Both the position numbers and the translations under genes were made by a program. The notes below the pieces were generated by a model. That model made no database searches and had not been told where the DNA came from. It saw only the letters and a list, made by a program, of their open reading frames with translations. From Ramlibacter sp. WS9 (GTDB taxonomy: Bacteria; Pseudomonadota; Gammaproteobacteria; Burkholderiales; Burkholderiaceae_C), in NCBI RefSeq assembly GCF_003797765.1, contig NZ_RKMB01000042.1, positions 1-32,895 of the forward strand: DNA of 32,895 bases. Direction: 5' to 3'. Positions 6,053 through 13,525 of this stretch are shown piece by piece; position 1 is the stretch's first letter, and each line of letters begins with the position of its first letter.

Positions 6053-8470
6053 TCATTGCGGCCTTGCCGCCGGCGGCCAGCGGTCGTACACCAACACGGG
6101 AATCCGTTTGCCCCACAGTTCGAGCTGCGCGGGCGTGCCGTCATGCACGCGGTTCGCGTCGTCGCCGCGCACGTAGCCTAACGCCACACACGCTTCCGCC
6201 AACGGGCTGTAGCCCGCCGATGAAATTTCGCCCACCGGCTCGCCGTCCAGCAGGATGGTCTCGCCGCCCCACACATACGCGGGCGACTGCACGACCAGTG
6301 TGACCAGCTTCTTGCGCAAGGGCTGATCCTTGGTGGCGCGCAACGCCGCCTGGCCGATGAATGCGGTGGGTTTGTCCAGCTTGACGCTGAAACCCAGGCC
6401 AGCTTCCCACGGCGTTTCATCCGGGCCCAGCTCGGCGCCCCAGGCGCGGCGGCCCTGTTCGATGCGCAGGGCGTCGAGCGCGTAGTAGCCGGCATCGCGC
6501 AGGCCCAGCCCCTGACCCGCCTCGACCAGCGCCAGGTAGACATGCCGTGTCATCTCGACCGGCACATACAGCTCGAACCCCGGCCCACCGACGTAGCTCA
6601 TCCTTGCAGCGCGCACGCGGGCGAAGCCGACGTCGATCTCTTTCGTCCAGGAAAATTTCAGCGCCTCGGGCGACAGGTCGTCCGGGCTCACGCGCGCCAA
6701 CAGCTCGCGTGCCTTGGGGCCCATCACCGACAGAACGCAGTACAGCGCCGAGACGTCGGTGAGGATGGCGTGCTCGTTGGTGGCGATGTGCCGCGTGATC
6801 CAGTCGGCATCGCGCGTGGCCTGGGCCGAGCCGGTGACGATGAGGAAGCGGTCTGCCGCCTGCCGCATCACCGTCAAATCGCTCTCGATGCCGCCGCGCT
6901 CGTTGAGCATGGGCGTGTAGACCATCTTGCCGACGGGCACATCCATCTCGTTCGCGCACAGCCGCTGCAGCAGCGCCAGCGCATCGCGGCCTTGCAGCAA
7001 CAGCTTGGAGAATGAGGTTTGGTCGTAGAGCGCCACCGCTTCGCGCGTCGCCTTCTGTTCCTCGATCATCCAGGGCAGCCAGCCCGGCGTGCCCAGCGTG
7101 TACTCCGGCCGCGCCACGCCCGGCGGCTTGAAGTAGTTCGCCCGCTCCCACCCGTTCTTGCTGCCGAACTCGGCGCCGCGCGCCGACAACAGGTCATAGA
7201 GCGGCGAAGTGCGCAGCGGCCGCGCGGTCTCCAGCTCCTGCCGCGGCCAGCGCATCGCGTAGTGCAGGCCCAGCGTCTCGCCGGTGCGCTCGGCCAGGGC
7301 CTTGCGGTTGCCGGTGAAGGGGCCGAAGCGGCGGATGTCCACGTCCCACAGGTCGGTGCTGGGCTCCCCGCCTACGATCCATTCGGCCATCAGCCGGCCC
7401 GCACCGCCCGAGTTGGCGATGCCGGCCGAATTGAAGCCGGCGCACACGAAGTAATTGCGCAGCTCGGGCGCTTCGCCCAGGATGAAATTGCCGTCGGGCG
7501 TGAAGCTCTCCGGCCCATTGAGCAGCATCTTGATTTCGGCCGTTTCCAGGCAGGGCGTGCGGTGCATGGCATTGGTCATCAGCACCTCGAACTGGTCCCA
7601 GTCCTCGTCCAGCAGCTGGAACTGGAAGGTGCTGGGAATAGGATGAATCTTCCAGGGCTTGGCCTTCGGCTCGAAGCCGCCCATCACCAGCCCGCCCACT
7701 TCTTCCTTGTAGTAGATGAACCCGTCCGGGTCGCGCATCACCGGCAGCATGGGGTGCACGCCGGGGATCAGGCCGGTGACGACGTAGAAATGCTCCGCCG
7801 AGTACAGCGGCACGTTCACACCGGCCAGCGCGCCGAATTGCCGCGCCCATTGGCCCGCGCAGTTCACCAGCACTTCGCAGCGCACTTCACCTTGCGTGGT
7901 GCGCAGGCCCGTCACGCGGCCCTGCTCCGTCAGCACGCCGGTGACCTCCACGCCTTCCATGATCTTCACACCCCGCTTGCGCGCGCCCTTGGCCAGCGAC
8001 ATGCACAGGTCGGCCGGATTGGCCTTGCCGTCGCCGGGTAGCCAGAGCGCGCCTTGCAGGTCGTCGGTGCGCATGACGGGATACCGTTCCCCCGCTTCGG
8101 CCGGCGAAATCTCCTGGCACTCGACGCCGAAGCTGCGTGCCATCGCGAGCTGTTTGCGCAAGACCTGCATGCGCTCGGGCGTGCGCGCGACGTTGACGCT
8201 GCCGCACTGCTTCCAGCCGGTGGCCAGCCCGGTCTCCGCTTCGAGCGTGGCGTACAGCTCGATGCCGTACTTGCTCATTTGCGTCATGTTGCGGTTGGGG
8301 CGCATCTGGCCGACCAGCCCCGCGGCATGCCAGGTGGTGCCGCTGGTCAGCTGGCCCTGCTCCAGCAGCAGTACGTCGGTCTTGCCGAGCTTGGCCAGGT
8401 GGTAGGCGACCGAGCAGCCCACGATGCCACCGCCGACGATGACGATCTGGGCTTGGATAGGCAAATCCAT
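6053..8470 (-). CDS. FAD-dependent dimethylglycine/sarcosine dehydrogenase-like protein with GcvT domain
   Basis: This 805-aa two-part enzyme has an N-terminal DAO-type FAD domain: GGGIVG dinucleotide fold at residues 13-18 and SGTTWHAAGL around His48, the position of covalent flavin attachment in dimethylglycine and sarcosine dehydrogenases. The C-terminal half (about residues 430-795) is a GcvT/aminomethyltransferase-like folate-binding region with YDQTSFSKLLLQG, MLNERGGIESDLTVMR, GPKARELL and AGYYALDALRIEQG. Family enzymes oxidatively demethylate N-methyl amines and pass the one-carbon unit to tetrahydrofolate. It starts 19 bp after the EamA gene with a strong AAGGAG and is probably the last gene of the phnR-phnA-phnY operon. 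An N-methylated glycine or N-methylated aminophosphonate substrate is inferred from this context; sequence alone cannot decide. Confidence 0.88.
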   Translation of the reverse strand: MDLPIQAQIVIVGGGIVGCSVAYHLAKLGKTDVLLLEQGQLTSGTTWHAAGLVGQMRPNRNMTQMSKYGIELYATLEAETGLATGWKQCGSVNVARTPERMQVLRKQLAMARSFGVECQEISPAEAGERYPVMRTDDLQGALWLPGDGKANPADLCMSLAKGARKRGVKIMEGVEVTGVLTEQGRVTGLRTTQGEVRCEVLVNCAGQWARQFGALAGVNVPLYSAEHFYVVTGLIPGVHPMLPVMRDPDGFIYYKEEVGGLVMGGFEPKAKPWKIHPIPSTFQFQLLDEDWDQFEVLMTNAMHRTPCLETAEIKMLLNGPESFTPDGNFILGEAPELRNYFVCAGFNSAGIANSGGAGRLMAEWIVGGEPSTDLWDVDIRRFGPFTGNRKALAERTGETLGLHYAMRWPRQELETARPLRTSPLYDLLSARGAEFGSKNGWERANYFKPPGVARPEYTLGTPGWLPWMIEEQKATREAVALYDQTSFSKLLLQGRDALALLQRLCANEMDVPVGKMVYTPMLNERGGIESDLTVMRQAADRFLIVTGSAQATRDADWITRHIATNEHAILTDVSALYCVLSVMGPKARELLARVSPDDLSPEALKFSWTKEIDVGFARVRAARMSYVGGPGFELYVPVEMTRHVYLALVEAGQGLGLRDAGYYALDALRIEQGRRAWGAELGPDETPWEAGLGFSVKLDKPTAFIGQAALRATKDQPLRKKLVTLVVQSPAYVWGGETILLDGEPVGEISSAGYSPLAEACVALGYVRGDDANRVHDGTPAQLELWGKRIPVLVYDRWPPAARPQ

Positions 8471-8489
8471 CGGGGTGTCTCCTTTGCGG

Positions 8490-9335
8490 TCAGCCCATTC
8501 GCAGGGCCATCACGCCGCCGACGATGGCCGCCGTGCCCGCCACGCGTTGCGCATTGAATTTTTCCTTCAGGAACCAGACACCCAGCAGCGCCGCGAACAG
8601 CACCGATGTCTCACGCAATGCCGCCACCGTCGCGACCGGCGCGCGCGTCATGGCCCAGAGTGCGATGCCGTAGGAGCCGAGTGACGCGGCCGCGCCCATC
8701 GCCGCGATCGGCCAGCGCGCGCGCACGTAGGGCCACACGACGGGGCCGCCGCGCCGCATGAACACGATCAGCGCGAACGGCCAGCCGTCGATGACGAACA
8801 GCGCCACGACGTACTGGAGCGCATTGCCGCTGGCACGCGCGCCCAGCGCGTCCACGACGGTGTAGAGCGCGATCACCACCGCGTTGGCCAGGGCGAACGC
8901 GACCGCACGCGGCGAATCGATCGCGTGGCGCGACAGGCCGAGTGCCAGCACGCCGCAGCTCACGCCCAGCACACCGGCCCACGACAGCGGCGACAAGGTC
9001 TCGCCGAGCACCGTCGCCGCCGACAGCGCCACCAGCAGCGGCGCCGTGCCGCGCATCAGCGGATAGGTCAGCCCGAGGTCGCCGTGCTTGTAGGCCCCGG
9101 TGAGCGCGATGTAATAGGCGATGTGGATCGCGGCCGAAGCGAGGATGAACGGCCAGGCGGCCGCGGGCGGCCAGCCGACCAGGAGGATGAGTGGCACGGC
9201 CAGCAGCGAGCCGACCACGTGGATCGTCGCCGTGTCCAAAGCCTTGTCGGCGCTAGCCTTGACCAGCGCGTTCCAGCTGGCGTGCAGCAGCGCGCCGACC
9301 AGCACGGCCGCCACCACCGGCCAGGTGAGGGTCAT
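8490..9335 (-). CDS. EamA/DMT-family transporter
   Basis: This is a 281-aa membrane protein with about ten hydrophobic segments in two repeated EamA halves, ending in LKEKFNAQRVAGTAAIVGGVMALRMG as is usual for the family. Landmarks are HASWNALVKAS in TM1, YPLMRGTAPLLVALSAA and the second-half equivalent LRETSVLFAALLGVWFLKEK. DMT transporters mostly export or exchange small metabolites, amino acids or amines; the substrate here is unknown. Its ATG overlaps the end of the PhnZ-like gene by 4 bp (ATGA), so translation is probably coupled and the protein belongs to the phosphonate operon. It could export a by-product such as an amino acid or import a small phosphonate; this is inference. Confidence 0.88.
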   Translation of the reverse strand: MTLTWPVVAAVLVGALLHASWNALVKASADKALDTATIHVVGSLLAVPLILLVGWPPAAAWPFILASAAIHIAYYIALTGAYKHGDLGLTYPLMRGTAPLLVALSAATVLGETLSPLSWAGVLGVSCGVLALGLSRHAIDSPRAVAFALANAVVIALYTVVDALGARASGNALQYVVALFVIDGWPFALIVFMRRGGPVVWPYVRARWPIAAMGAAASLGSYGIALWAMTRAPVATVAALRETSVLFAALLGVWFLKEKFNAQRVAGTAAIVGGVMALRMG

Positions 9336-9898
9336 GAAAGCTGCTCGCTCGCAGCCAGGGCGCAGCGGCGCGCTCGTTCCAGGTAATGGGCCAGCGACGG
9401 CGTGGCCAGGCCCGCGGCCTTGGCCTGGTCGTCCCAGATGCGCACGCGCACCGCGTCGGCCGCCCCGCGCTGGGCGATGAAGGCCTCGGCCTGCCCTTCG
9501 TTGAAGATGCCGCCTTGCAGGCCCAGTGAACGCTTGGAGTCGTCCGACAGCGCCGCGAAGTAGCCGGGACGCGTGGCGCAAAGATAGCGCTTGGCGTCGA
9601 CGTGCAGCTTGATGGCGTCGATCACGCTGTCGCCGAACAGGCCGCGCAGGAAGGGCAGCGCGCGGTACTGGTGCACGTCGTCCACGCCGCGCAAGCTGGG
9701 CGTCTCGCCCAGGTCGTGCAGCAGGTGGCCCAGGTCGTGCAGCAGGGCGGCCGTCACCAGTTCGTCGCCGGCGTTCTCGGCTTCGGCGAGTTGCGCGCAT
9801 TGCAGCGCGTGCTGCAGCTGCGTGACCGGCTCGCCGGCGTACTGCTCGCCGCCGCGCTCGGCGAAGAGCTCTTCGATATCACGAAAGGTCAGGGCCAT
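9332..9898 (-). CDS. phnZ: PhnZ-like HD-domain di-iron oxygenase (phosphonate-operon HDIG protein)
   Basis: This 188-aa HD-superfamily protein is of the type associated with phosphonate degradation operons. It contains Y20, E23, H30, H54-D55, H58, H76, H99, K103 and D156/D157 in the motifs QYAGEPVTQLQH, ALLHDLGHLLHD, VHQYRAL, KLHVDAKRYL and RIWDDQAK. These match in order and spacing, as I recall them, the iron ligands and substrate residues of PhnZ. PhnZ oxidatively cleaves (R)-2-amino-1-hydroxyethylphosphonate to glycine and phosphate. The usual partner that makes this substrate from AEP, the Fe/2-oxoglutarate hydroxylase PhnY*, is not in the window. It follows phnY by 19 bp and overlaps the EamA gene by 4 bp. 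The exact substrate remains inference. Confidence 0.82.
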   Translation of the reverse strand: MALTFRDIEELFAERGGEQYAGEPVTQLQHALQCAQLAEAENAGDELVTAALLHDLGHLLHDLGETPSLRGVDDVHQYRALPFLRGLFGDSVIDAIKLHVDAKRYLCATRPGYFAALSDDSKRSLGLQGGIFNEGQAEAFIAQRGAADAVRVRIWDDQAKAAGLATPSLAHYLERARRCALAASEQLS

Positions 9899-9917
9899 GT
9901 CAGCAGTAATGGAAGAC

Positions 9918-11366
9918 TCACTCCCAGGGAAGCGAGTAGGTCTTGAGGTTGGTGAAGCTCTTCATCGCCTCCTGCACGCCTTCCTTGTAGCCCAGGCCCG
10001 AATCCTTGATGCCGCCGAAGGGCGTGAGCTCGAGCCGGTAGCCCGGTACTTCGCGCACGTTGACGCTGCCGACCTGCAGCTCGCTGACGAAGCGGGTGAT
10101 GTAGTCGAGCCGGTTGGTGCAGACGGAGCTGGACAGGCCATAGGCCGTTCCGTTGGAAATGGCGATCGCTTCTTCGATGGACTTGAAGCGGATGATCGGC
10201 GAGACCGGGCCGAACGTCTCCTCGCGCACCAGCGTCATCTCGGGGCGCACATTGTCCAGGACGGTGGGTGAGTACATCGCGCCTTGCCGCTGGTTGCCCG
10301 CGAGAAGCCGGGCACCCTGCGAGACCGCCTCATCCACCCGAGATTCGAACAGCTTGGCGGCGTGGTCGTCGATCACGGTGCCCATGTCGCTGGCCTTGTC
10401 CATCGGGTCGCCGTGTTTCCAGGCGCGGGTCTTGTCCACCACCAGCTCCGTGAACTTCGCCGCCACGGCCTCGTGCACCAGCATGCGCTTGACGGCCGTG
10501 CACCTTTGCCCCGAGTTCTTGTACGAGCCCTGCACGGCCAGCGTGGACGCCTCGTCGAGGTCGGCGTCCTCCATCACGATGATCGGGTCGTTGCCGCCCA
10601 GCTCCAGCACGACGCGGCGGTAGCCGGCCTTGCTCGCGATGTATTTGCCGATGGCGACGCCGCCGGTGAAGGTGACCAGGTCGACATGCTCGTTCGTGAT
10701 CAGCTCGTCGGCGATCTCGCGCGGGTCGCCGGTGACCACGCTCAGCATCTCCGGCGGCAGGCCCGCTCGGTACAGGATGTCCGCGAAGAAGATCGCCGAG
10801 AACGGCACTTTCTCCGAGGGCTTGAGCACCATGCGGTTGTTGGTCGCGATGCTGGGCACCACCTTGTGCGCCACCTGGTTCATCGGGTGGTTGAACGGCG
10901 TGATGGCGGTGATCACGCCCAGCAGCGGCGAGCGCTGCGTGTACACGCGCCGCTTCTTGCCGTGCGGCGTCAGGTCGCAGCTGAAGATCTGGCCGTCATC
11001 CTTGAGCACTTCGGTGGCGCCGAACAGCAGCACGTCGCTGACGCGGCCGGCCTCGTAGAGCGAGTCCTTCAGGCACAGGCCCGATTCGGCGGTGATCAGG
11101 CGCGAGACGTCGTCCAGCCGCTCGCGGACGATGGCGGCGGCCTTGTTGAGGATGTCGGCGCGCTCGAAACGGGTGAGCCTGGGCCGGAAGGCGTGGGCCG
11201 TGGTGAAAGCTTCGCGCACTTCGTCCAGCGTCGCCTTGGGTACGGTGCCGATTCGCTCGTTGGTGAAGGGGTTGGACACCTCGATGGCGCGGTCGCGGCC
11301 CGCGCCGACCTTGCGGCCGGCGATGCGCATCGCGTCGAGCTGGTGGTCGAGAATGAATTGCTTCAC
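9918..11366 (-). CDS. phnY: Phosphonoacetaldehyde dehydrogenase
   Basis: This is a 482-aa cytoplasmic NAD-type aldehyde dehydrogenase. Visible elements are TPFNHPMNQVAHKVVPSIA with the oxyanion Asn159, cofactor-binding KPSEK near 183-187, FTGGVAIGK, the general base Glu255 in LELGGND, the nucleophile Cys289 in NSGQRCTAVKR, and EETFGPVSP. The ending (LTPFGGIKDSGLGYKEGVQEAMKSFTNLKTYSLPW) and the Arg288/Lys293 around the nucleophile fit the phosphonoacetaldehyde-specific clade. It oxidises the PhnW product to phosphonoacetate, the substrate of PhnA encoded just upstream. The GTG at 11366 is chosen because it keeps a full N terminus and sits just inside the upstream repeat; an ATG at 11330 is an alternative. 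The frame stays open further upstream, but only through the palindromic repeat. Confidence 0.9.
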   Translation of the reverse strand: MKQFILDHQLDAMRIAGRKVGAGRDRAIEVSNPFTNERIGTVPKATLDEVREAFTTAHAFRPRLTRFERADILNKAAAIVRERLDDVSRLITAESGLCLKDSLYEAGRVSDVLLFGATEVLKDDGQIFSCDLTPHGKKRRVYTQRSPLLGVITAITPFNHPMNQVAHKVVPSIATNNRMVLKPSEKVPFSAIFFADILYRAGLPPEMLSVVTGDPREIADELITNEHVDLVTFTGGVAIGKYIASKAGYRRVVLELGGNDPIIVMEDADLDEASTLAVQGSYKNSGQRCTAVKRMLVHEAVAAKFTELVVDKTRAWKHGDPMDKASDMGTVIDDHAAKLFESRVDEAVSQGARLLAGNQRQGAMYSPTVLDNVRPEMTLVREETFGPVSPIIRFKSIEEAIAISNGTAYGLSSSVCTNRLDYITRFVSELQVGSVNVREVPGYRLELTPFGGIKDSGLGYKEGVQEAMKSFTNLKTYSLPWE

Positions 11367-11378
11367 GCAGTCACCCCC

Positions 11379-11448
11379 CGTAGGGTGGGCACTTGTGCCC
11401 ACCAGGGAGGCTGCATGATTGCCGGTGGGCACAAGTGCCCACCCTACG
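11379..11448. repeat. REP/BIME-like palindromic repeat between phnA and phnY
   Basis: Two perfectly inverted 25-bp arms (11379-11403 and 11424-11448) flank a 20-bp spacer. Each arm is itself nearly palindromic around GTGGGCAC-TT-GTGCCCAC, so the unit can fold either as two small hairpins or as one long stem. Elements with this GTAGGGTGGGCAC core are common interspersed repeats in bacterial genomes. It fills most of the 101-bp gap between the phnA stop and the phnY start and would be transcribed with the operon. It could stabilise or attenuate the downstream message, but no U-tract follows on the minus strand, so a simple intrinsic terminator is unlikely. Confidence 0.8.
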
Positions 11449-11467
11449 TGAAGACATCCGCATGCGG

Positions 11468-12682
11468 CTATTGCGCATAGTTCAACGCCAGATCGAACGC
11501 ATCGAAATTCCGCAGCCGGCGGGTCGTGTCCAGCCCCGGCAGCTTGCGGTTGAGGATCAGCGGTACGTGCTGCTCGCTGATACCGCCATGCGAACGCAGT
11601 GGTGCATCGAGGCCCGAGAGGTCGTGCCGGCTGACCGACGTCCCGAGCACGGTGAAGCGCCCGGAGACGCAGACGATGTCCCCGATGCGGTCGGCCGGCA
11701 ACTCGAAGCGCCGCGCCGCTTCTTCGCGCGTCAGCACCATTTCCATGTTCCGGTGCCGGCGCAATTGGCCGACGACAGGCCCCGCTTCGACATCGGCCGG
11801 CAAGTAGATGGTGGCGAATGAGCCCAGCGCGCCGTGGTGCACAACGTAAGGGTCGGTGATCGGCAGTATGACGCGCGCCTTGCCCACGCCCAGCTGCGTG
11901 TCGCACCAGTCCTGCAGGTAGATGACATCGGGCGTGCCGTCCAGCGCCACCTTGGCGTTCATGCCGTGATCGGCGGTGAGCGCGATGACGCAGCCCATGG
12001 CGTCGAGTTGCGCCAGGTAGCCGTCCATCATCGCGTTGAAGGCATTGGCACCTGGCGCGCCGGGCGCGTGCTTGTGCTGAACGTAGTCGGTCGTGGACAG
12101 GTACAGCACGTCAGGCCTGCGCGTCGCCATCAGCTTCACGCCGGCGGCGAAGACGAACTCGGACAACTCCGCGCTGTACACGCTGGGCACGGCCATGCCG
12201 ACCAGCGCGGGAACGCCGTCGATGCCGTTCTCGGCCACGGTCGCCTCGTCGGACTTTTCGGAAGAAAAGCAGATGCCCTTCATCTGGTGCCCGAGCAGGC
12301 GCCGCAGCTTGTCTTTGGCGGTGACGACAGCGACCGACTTGCCCGCATCGGCCAGCGCCGCCAGCAGCGTGGGCGCGCGCAGCCACTTCGGGTCGTTCAT
12401 CATCACCTCGGTGCCACTGGCCTGGTCGTACAGGTAGTTGCCGCAGATGCCGTGCACGCTGGGTGGCGCACCGGTGACGATGGACAGGTTGTTGGGGTTG
12501 GTGAAGCTGGGCACCACGCAGTCGGCGATCAGCCCCGTACCGTTCGCCAATGTCCGCTTCAACCAGGGCATGTGGCCGCCGGCCACGGCCTGCGCCAGGT
12601 AGTCGGGCTCGCAGCCGTCGACGCAGACGACGACGGTGGGCGAGGTGGGCAGCTTGTAGCTGCGGTTATTGACGTTCAGCAC
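11468..12682 (-). CDS. phnA: Phosphonoacetate hydrolase
   Basis: This is a 404-aa member of the alkaline-phosphatase superfamily, close to the family length of about 410. The two-zinc site is laid out in order: Asp22 in CVDGCEPDYL, nucleophile Thr61 in VPSFTNPNNLSIVTG, then STTDYVQHKH, LTADHGMN and SHGGISEQHVPL. These are the recognised elements of PhnA, which hydrolyses phosphonoacetate to acetate and inorganic phosphate. The GTG at 12682 is used because it is preceded by AAAGGG and gives the normal N terminus (VLNVNNRSYKLPTSPTVVVCVDG); it overlaps the end of the regulator gene by 17 bp. The pairing with phnY downstream and phnW across the divergent promoter makes the function secure. Confidence 0.93.
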   Translation of the reverse strand: MLNVNNRSYKLPTSPTVVVCVDGCEPDYLAQAVAGGHMPWLKRTLANGTGLIADCVVPSFTNPNNLSIVTGAPPSVHGICGNYLYDQASGTEVMMNDPKWLRAPTLLAALADAGKSVAVVTAKDKLRRLLGHQMKGICFSSEKSDEATVAENGIDGVPALVGMAVPSVYSAELSEFVFAAGVKLMATRRPDVLYLSTTDYVQHKHAPGAPGANAFNAMMDGYLAQLDAMGCVIALTADHGMNAKVALDGTPDVIYLQDWCDTQLGVGKARVILPITDPYVVHHGALGSFATIYLPADVEAGPVVGQLRRHRNMEMVLTREEAARRFELPADRIGDIVCVSGRFTVLGTSVSRHDLSGLDAPLRSHGGISEQHVPLILNRKLPGLDTTRRLRNFDAFDLALNYAQ

Positions 12683-13412
12683 GGGTGCCCTTTCCGCTTT
12701 TTGCCGCCGCGATCTCGCGTTGCCGCACACGCTCCTGGCGGCGCAGGTCGTTCTCGATCGTGCGCTCCTTGCTGTCCATCACGTGGGCGAACATGGCCTT
12801 GCCCGCGGCGTCCGGGTCGCCCGAGGCGATGGCCTTGATGATCTGGCGATGCTCGCTGGCGGAGATAGGCAGCAGCCAGCCGTCGGCCAGGTTCAGCCGC
12901 CGGAACAGCGACAGTTCCTTGATCAGTTTGCGGTAGATCGCGGTGAGCTTGCTGTTGCCCGCCATTTCCACCAGCCGGTCATGGAACTTGAGATTGAGCA
13001 GGTGGTAGTTGTAGGCGTCTTCGGCCTTCACCGCTTTCTCCATCGAATCGACCAGGCCCTTAAGCTCTTTCGATTGCGCGGGCGTGATGTCGCGCGCCAG
13101 CTTGCGGCCGACCAGTTCATCCATCGCGGCGCGCAGGTCGAAGATTTCCACCGCCTCGTCGATCGGGATGTCGCGCACGAAGACACCGCGGTTCTTCTCG
13201 TTGCGCACCAGGCCCGCCTCTTCGAGCATGCGGAAGGCCTCGCGCACGGGCCCGCGCGACACGCCCATCTTCTGCGCCAGCGTCGCTTCGATCAATTTGC
13301 TGCCGGGGGCGTATTCGCCTTGCAGGATGGCCTTTTCGATTTCCTGCTGCACCACATTGGTCAGCGAACTGCTTTGCAGCAGTGCGATCGTGGGGTGCAA
13401 GAGAGCGTTCAT
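12666..13412 (-). CDS. phnR: GntR-family regulator of phosphonate utilisation (PhnR type)
   Basis: This is a 248-aa FCD-type GntR regulator. The winged HTH spans about residues 15-80 (VVQQEIEKAILQGEYAPGSKL, LAQKMGVSRGPVREAFRMLEEAGLV) and the FCD domain about 90-220 (DAYNYHLLNLKFHDRLVEMAGN, SEHRQIIKAIASGDPDAAGKAMFAHV, with the metal/ligand histidines). GntR proteins of this type sit in or beside AEP-degradation operons of Burkholderiales. It is the first gene of the minus-strand operon and divergent from the AEP transporter operon, so it probably controls both, with a candidate operator at 13440-13453. The start at 13412 is the most family-like; ATG codons at 13421 and 13493 are alternatives. 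Whether it represses or activates, and its ligand, cannot be read from the sequence. Confidence 0.85.
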   Translation of the reverse strand: MNALLHPTIALLQSSSLTNVVQQEIEKAILQGEYAPGSKLIEATLAQKMGVSRGPVREAFRMLEEAGLVRNEKNRGVFVRDIPIDEAVEIFDLRAAMDELVGRKLARDITPAQSKELKGLVDSMEKAVKAEDAYNYHLLNLKFHDRLVEMAGNSKLTAIYRKLIKELSLFRRLNLADGWLLPISASEHRQIIKAIASGDPDAAGKAMFAHVMDSKERTIENDLRRQERVRQREIAAAKSGKGTRAERQ

Positions 13413-13525
13413 GCCCCACATCAAAGCAGCATTTTTTTGGATTGTCAACAATCTGCAAAAAACAATTGACAACATATAAGGTCCGTCGTCCAATCAATTC
13501 ACAACCTGTCCTTGAGGAGCCTCCC
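13413..13525. promoter_or_regulatory. Divergent phnR/phnS promoter region with candidate operator
   Basis: This AT-rich island in an otherwise GC-rich window lies between the two divergent operons. A perfect palindrome with 2-nt centre, GATTGT-CA-ACAATC, lies at 13440-13453 and fits the TTGT-NN-ACAA shape of FCD-GntR operators. A related half-site TTGACAA occurs at 13466-13472. On the minus strand TTGACA (13449-13444) is followed after 18 bp by TTTGAT, so the palindrome would cover the -35 box of phnR. On the plus strand TATAAG at 13475-13480 is a plausible -10 without a good -35. GAGGAG at 13514-13519 is the phnS ribosome-binding site. The palindrome is observed; binding by PhnR is inferred. 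Confidence 0.55.

Noticed and set aside
11379..11448. Intrinsic transcription terminator between phnA and phnY
   Set aside because: There is a strong stem but no run of U after it on the transcribed strand, and both genes belong to one pathway; a dispersed repeat is the better explanation.
13466..13480. TTGACA and TATAAG read as one plus-strand promoter
   Set aside because: Only 3 bp separate the two hexamers, far from the required 16-18 bp; they were treated as separate elements.
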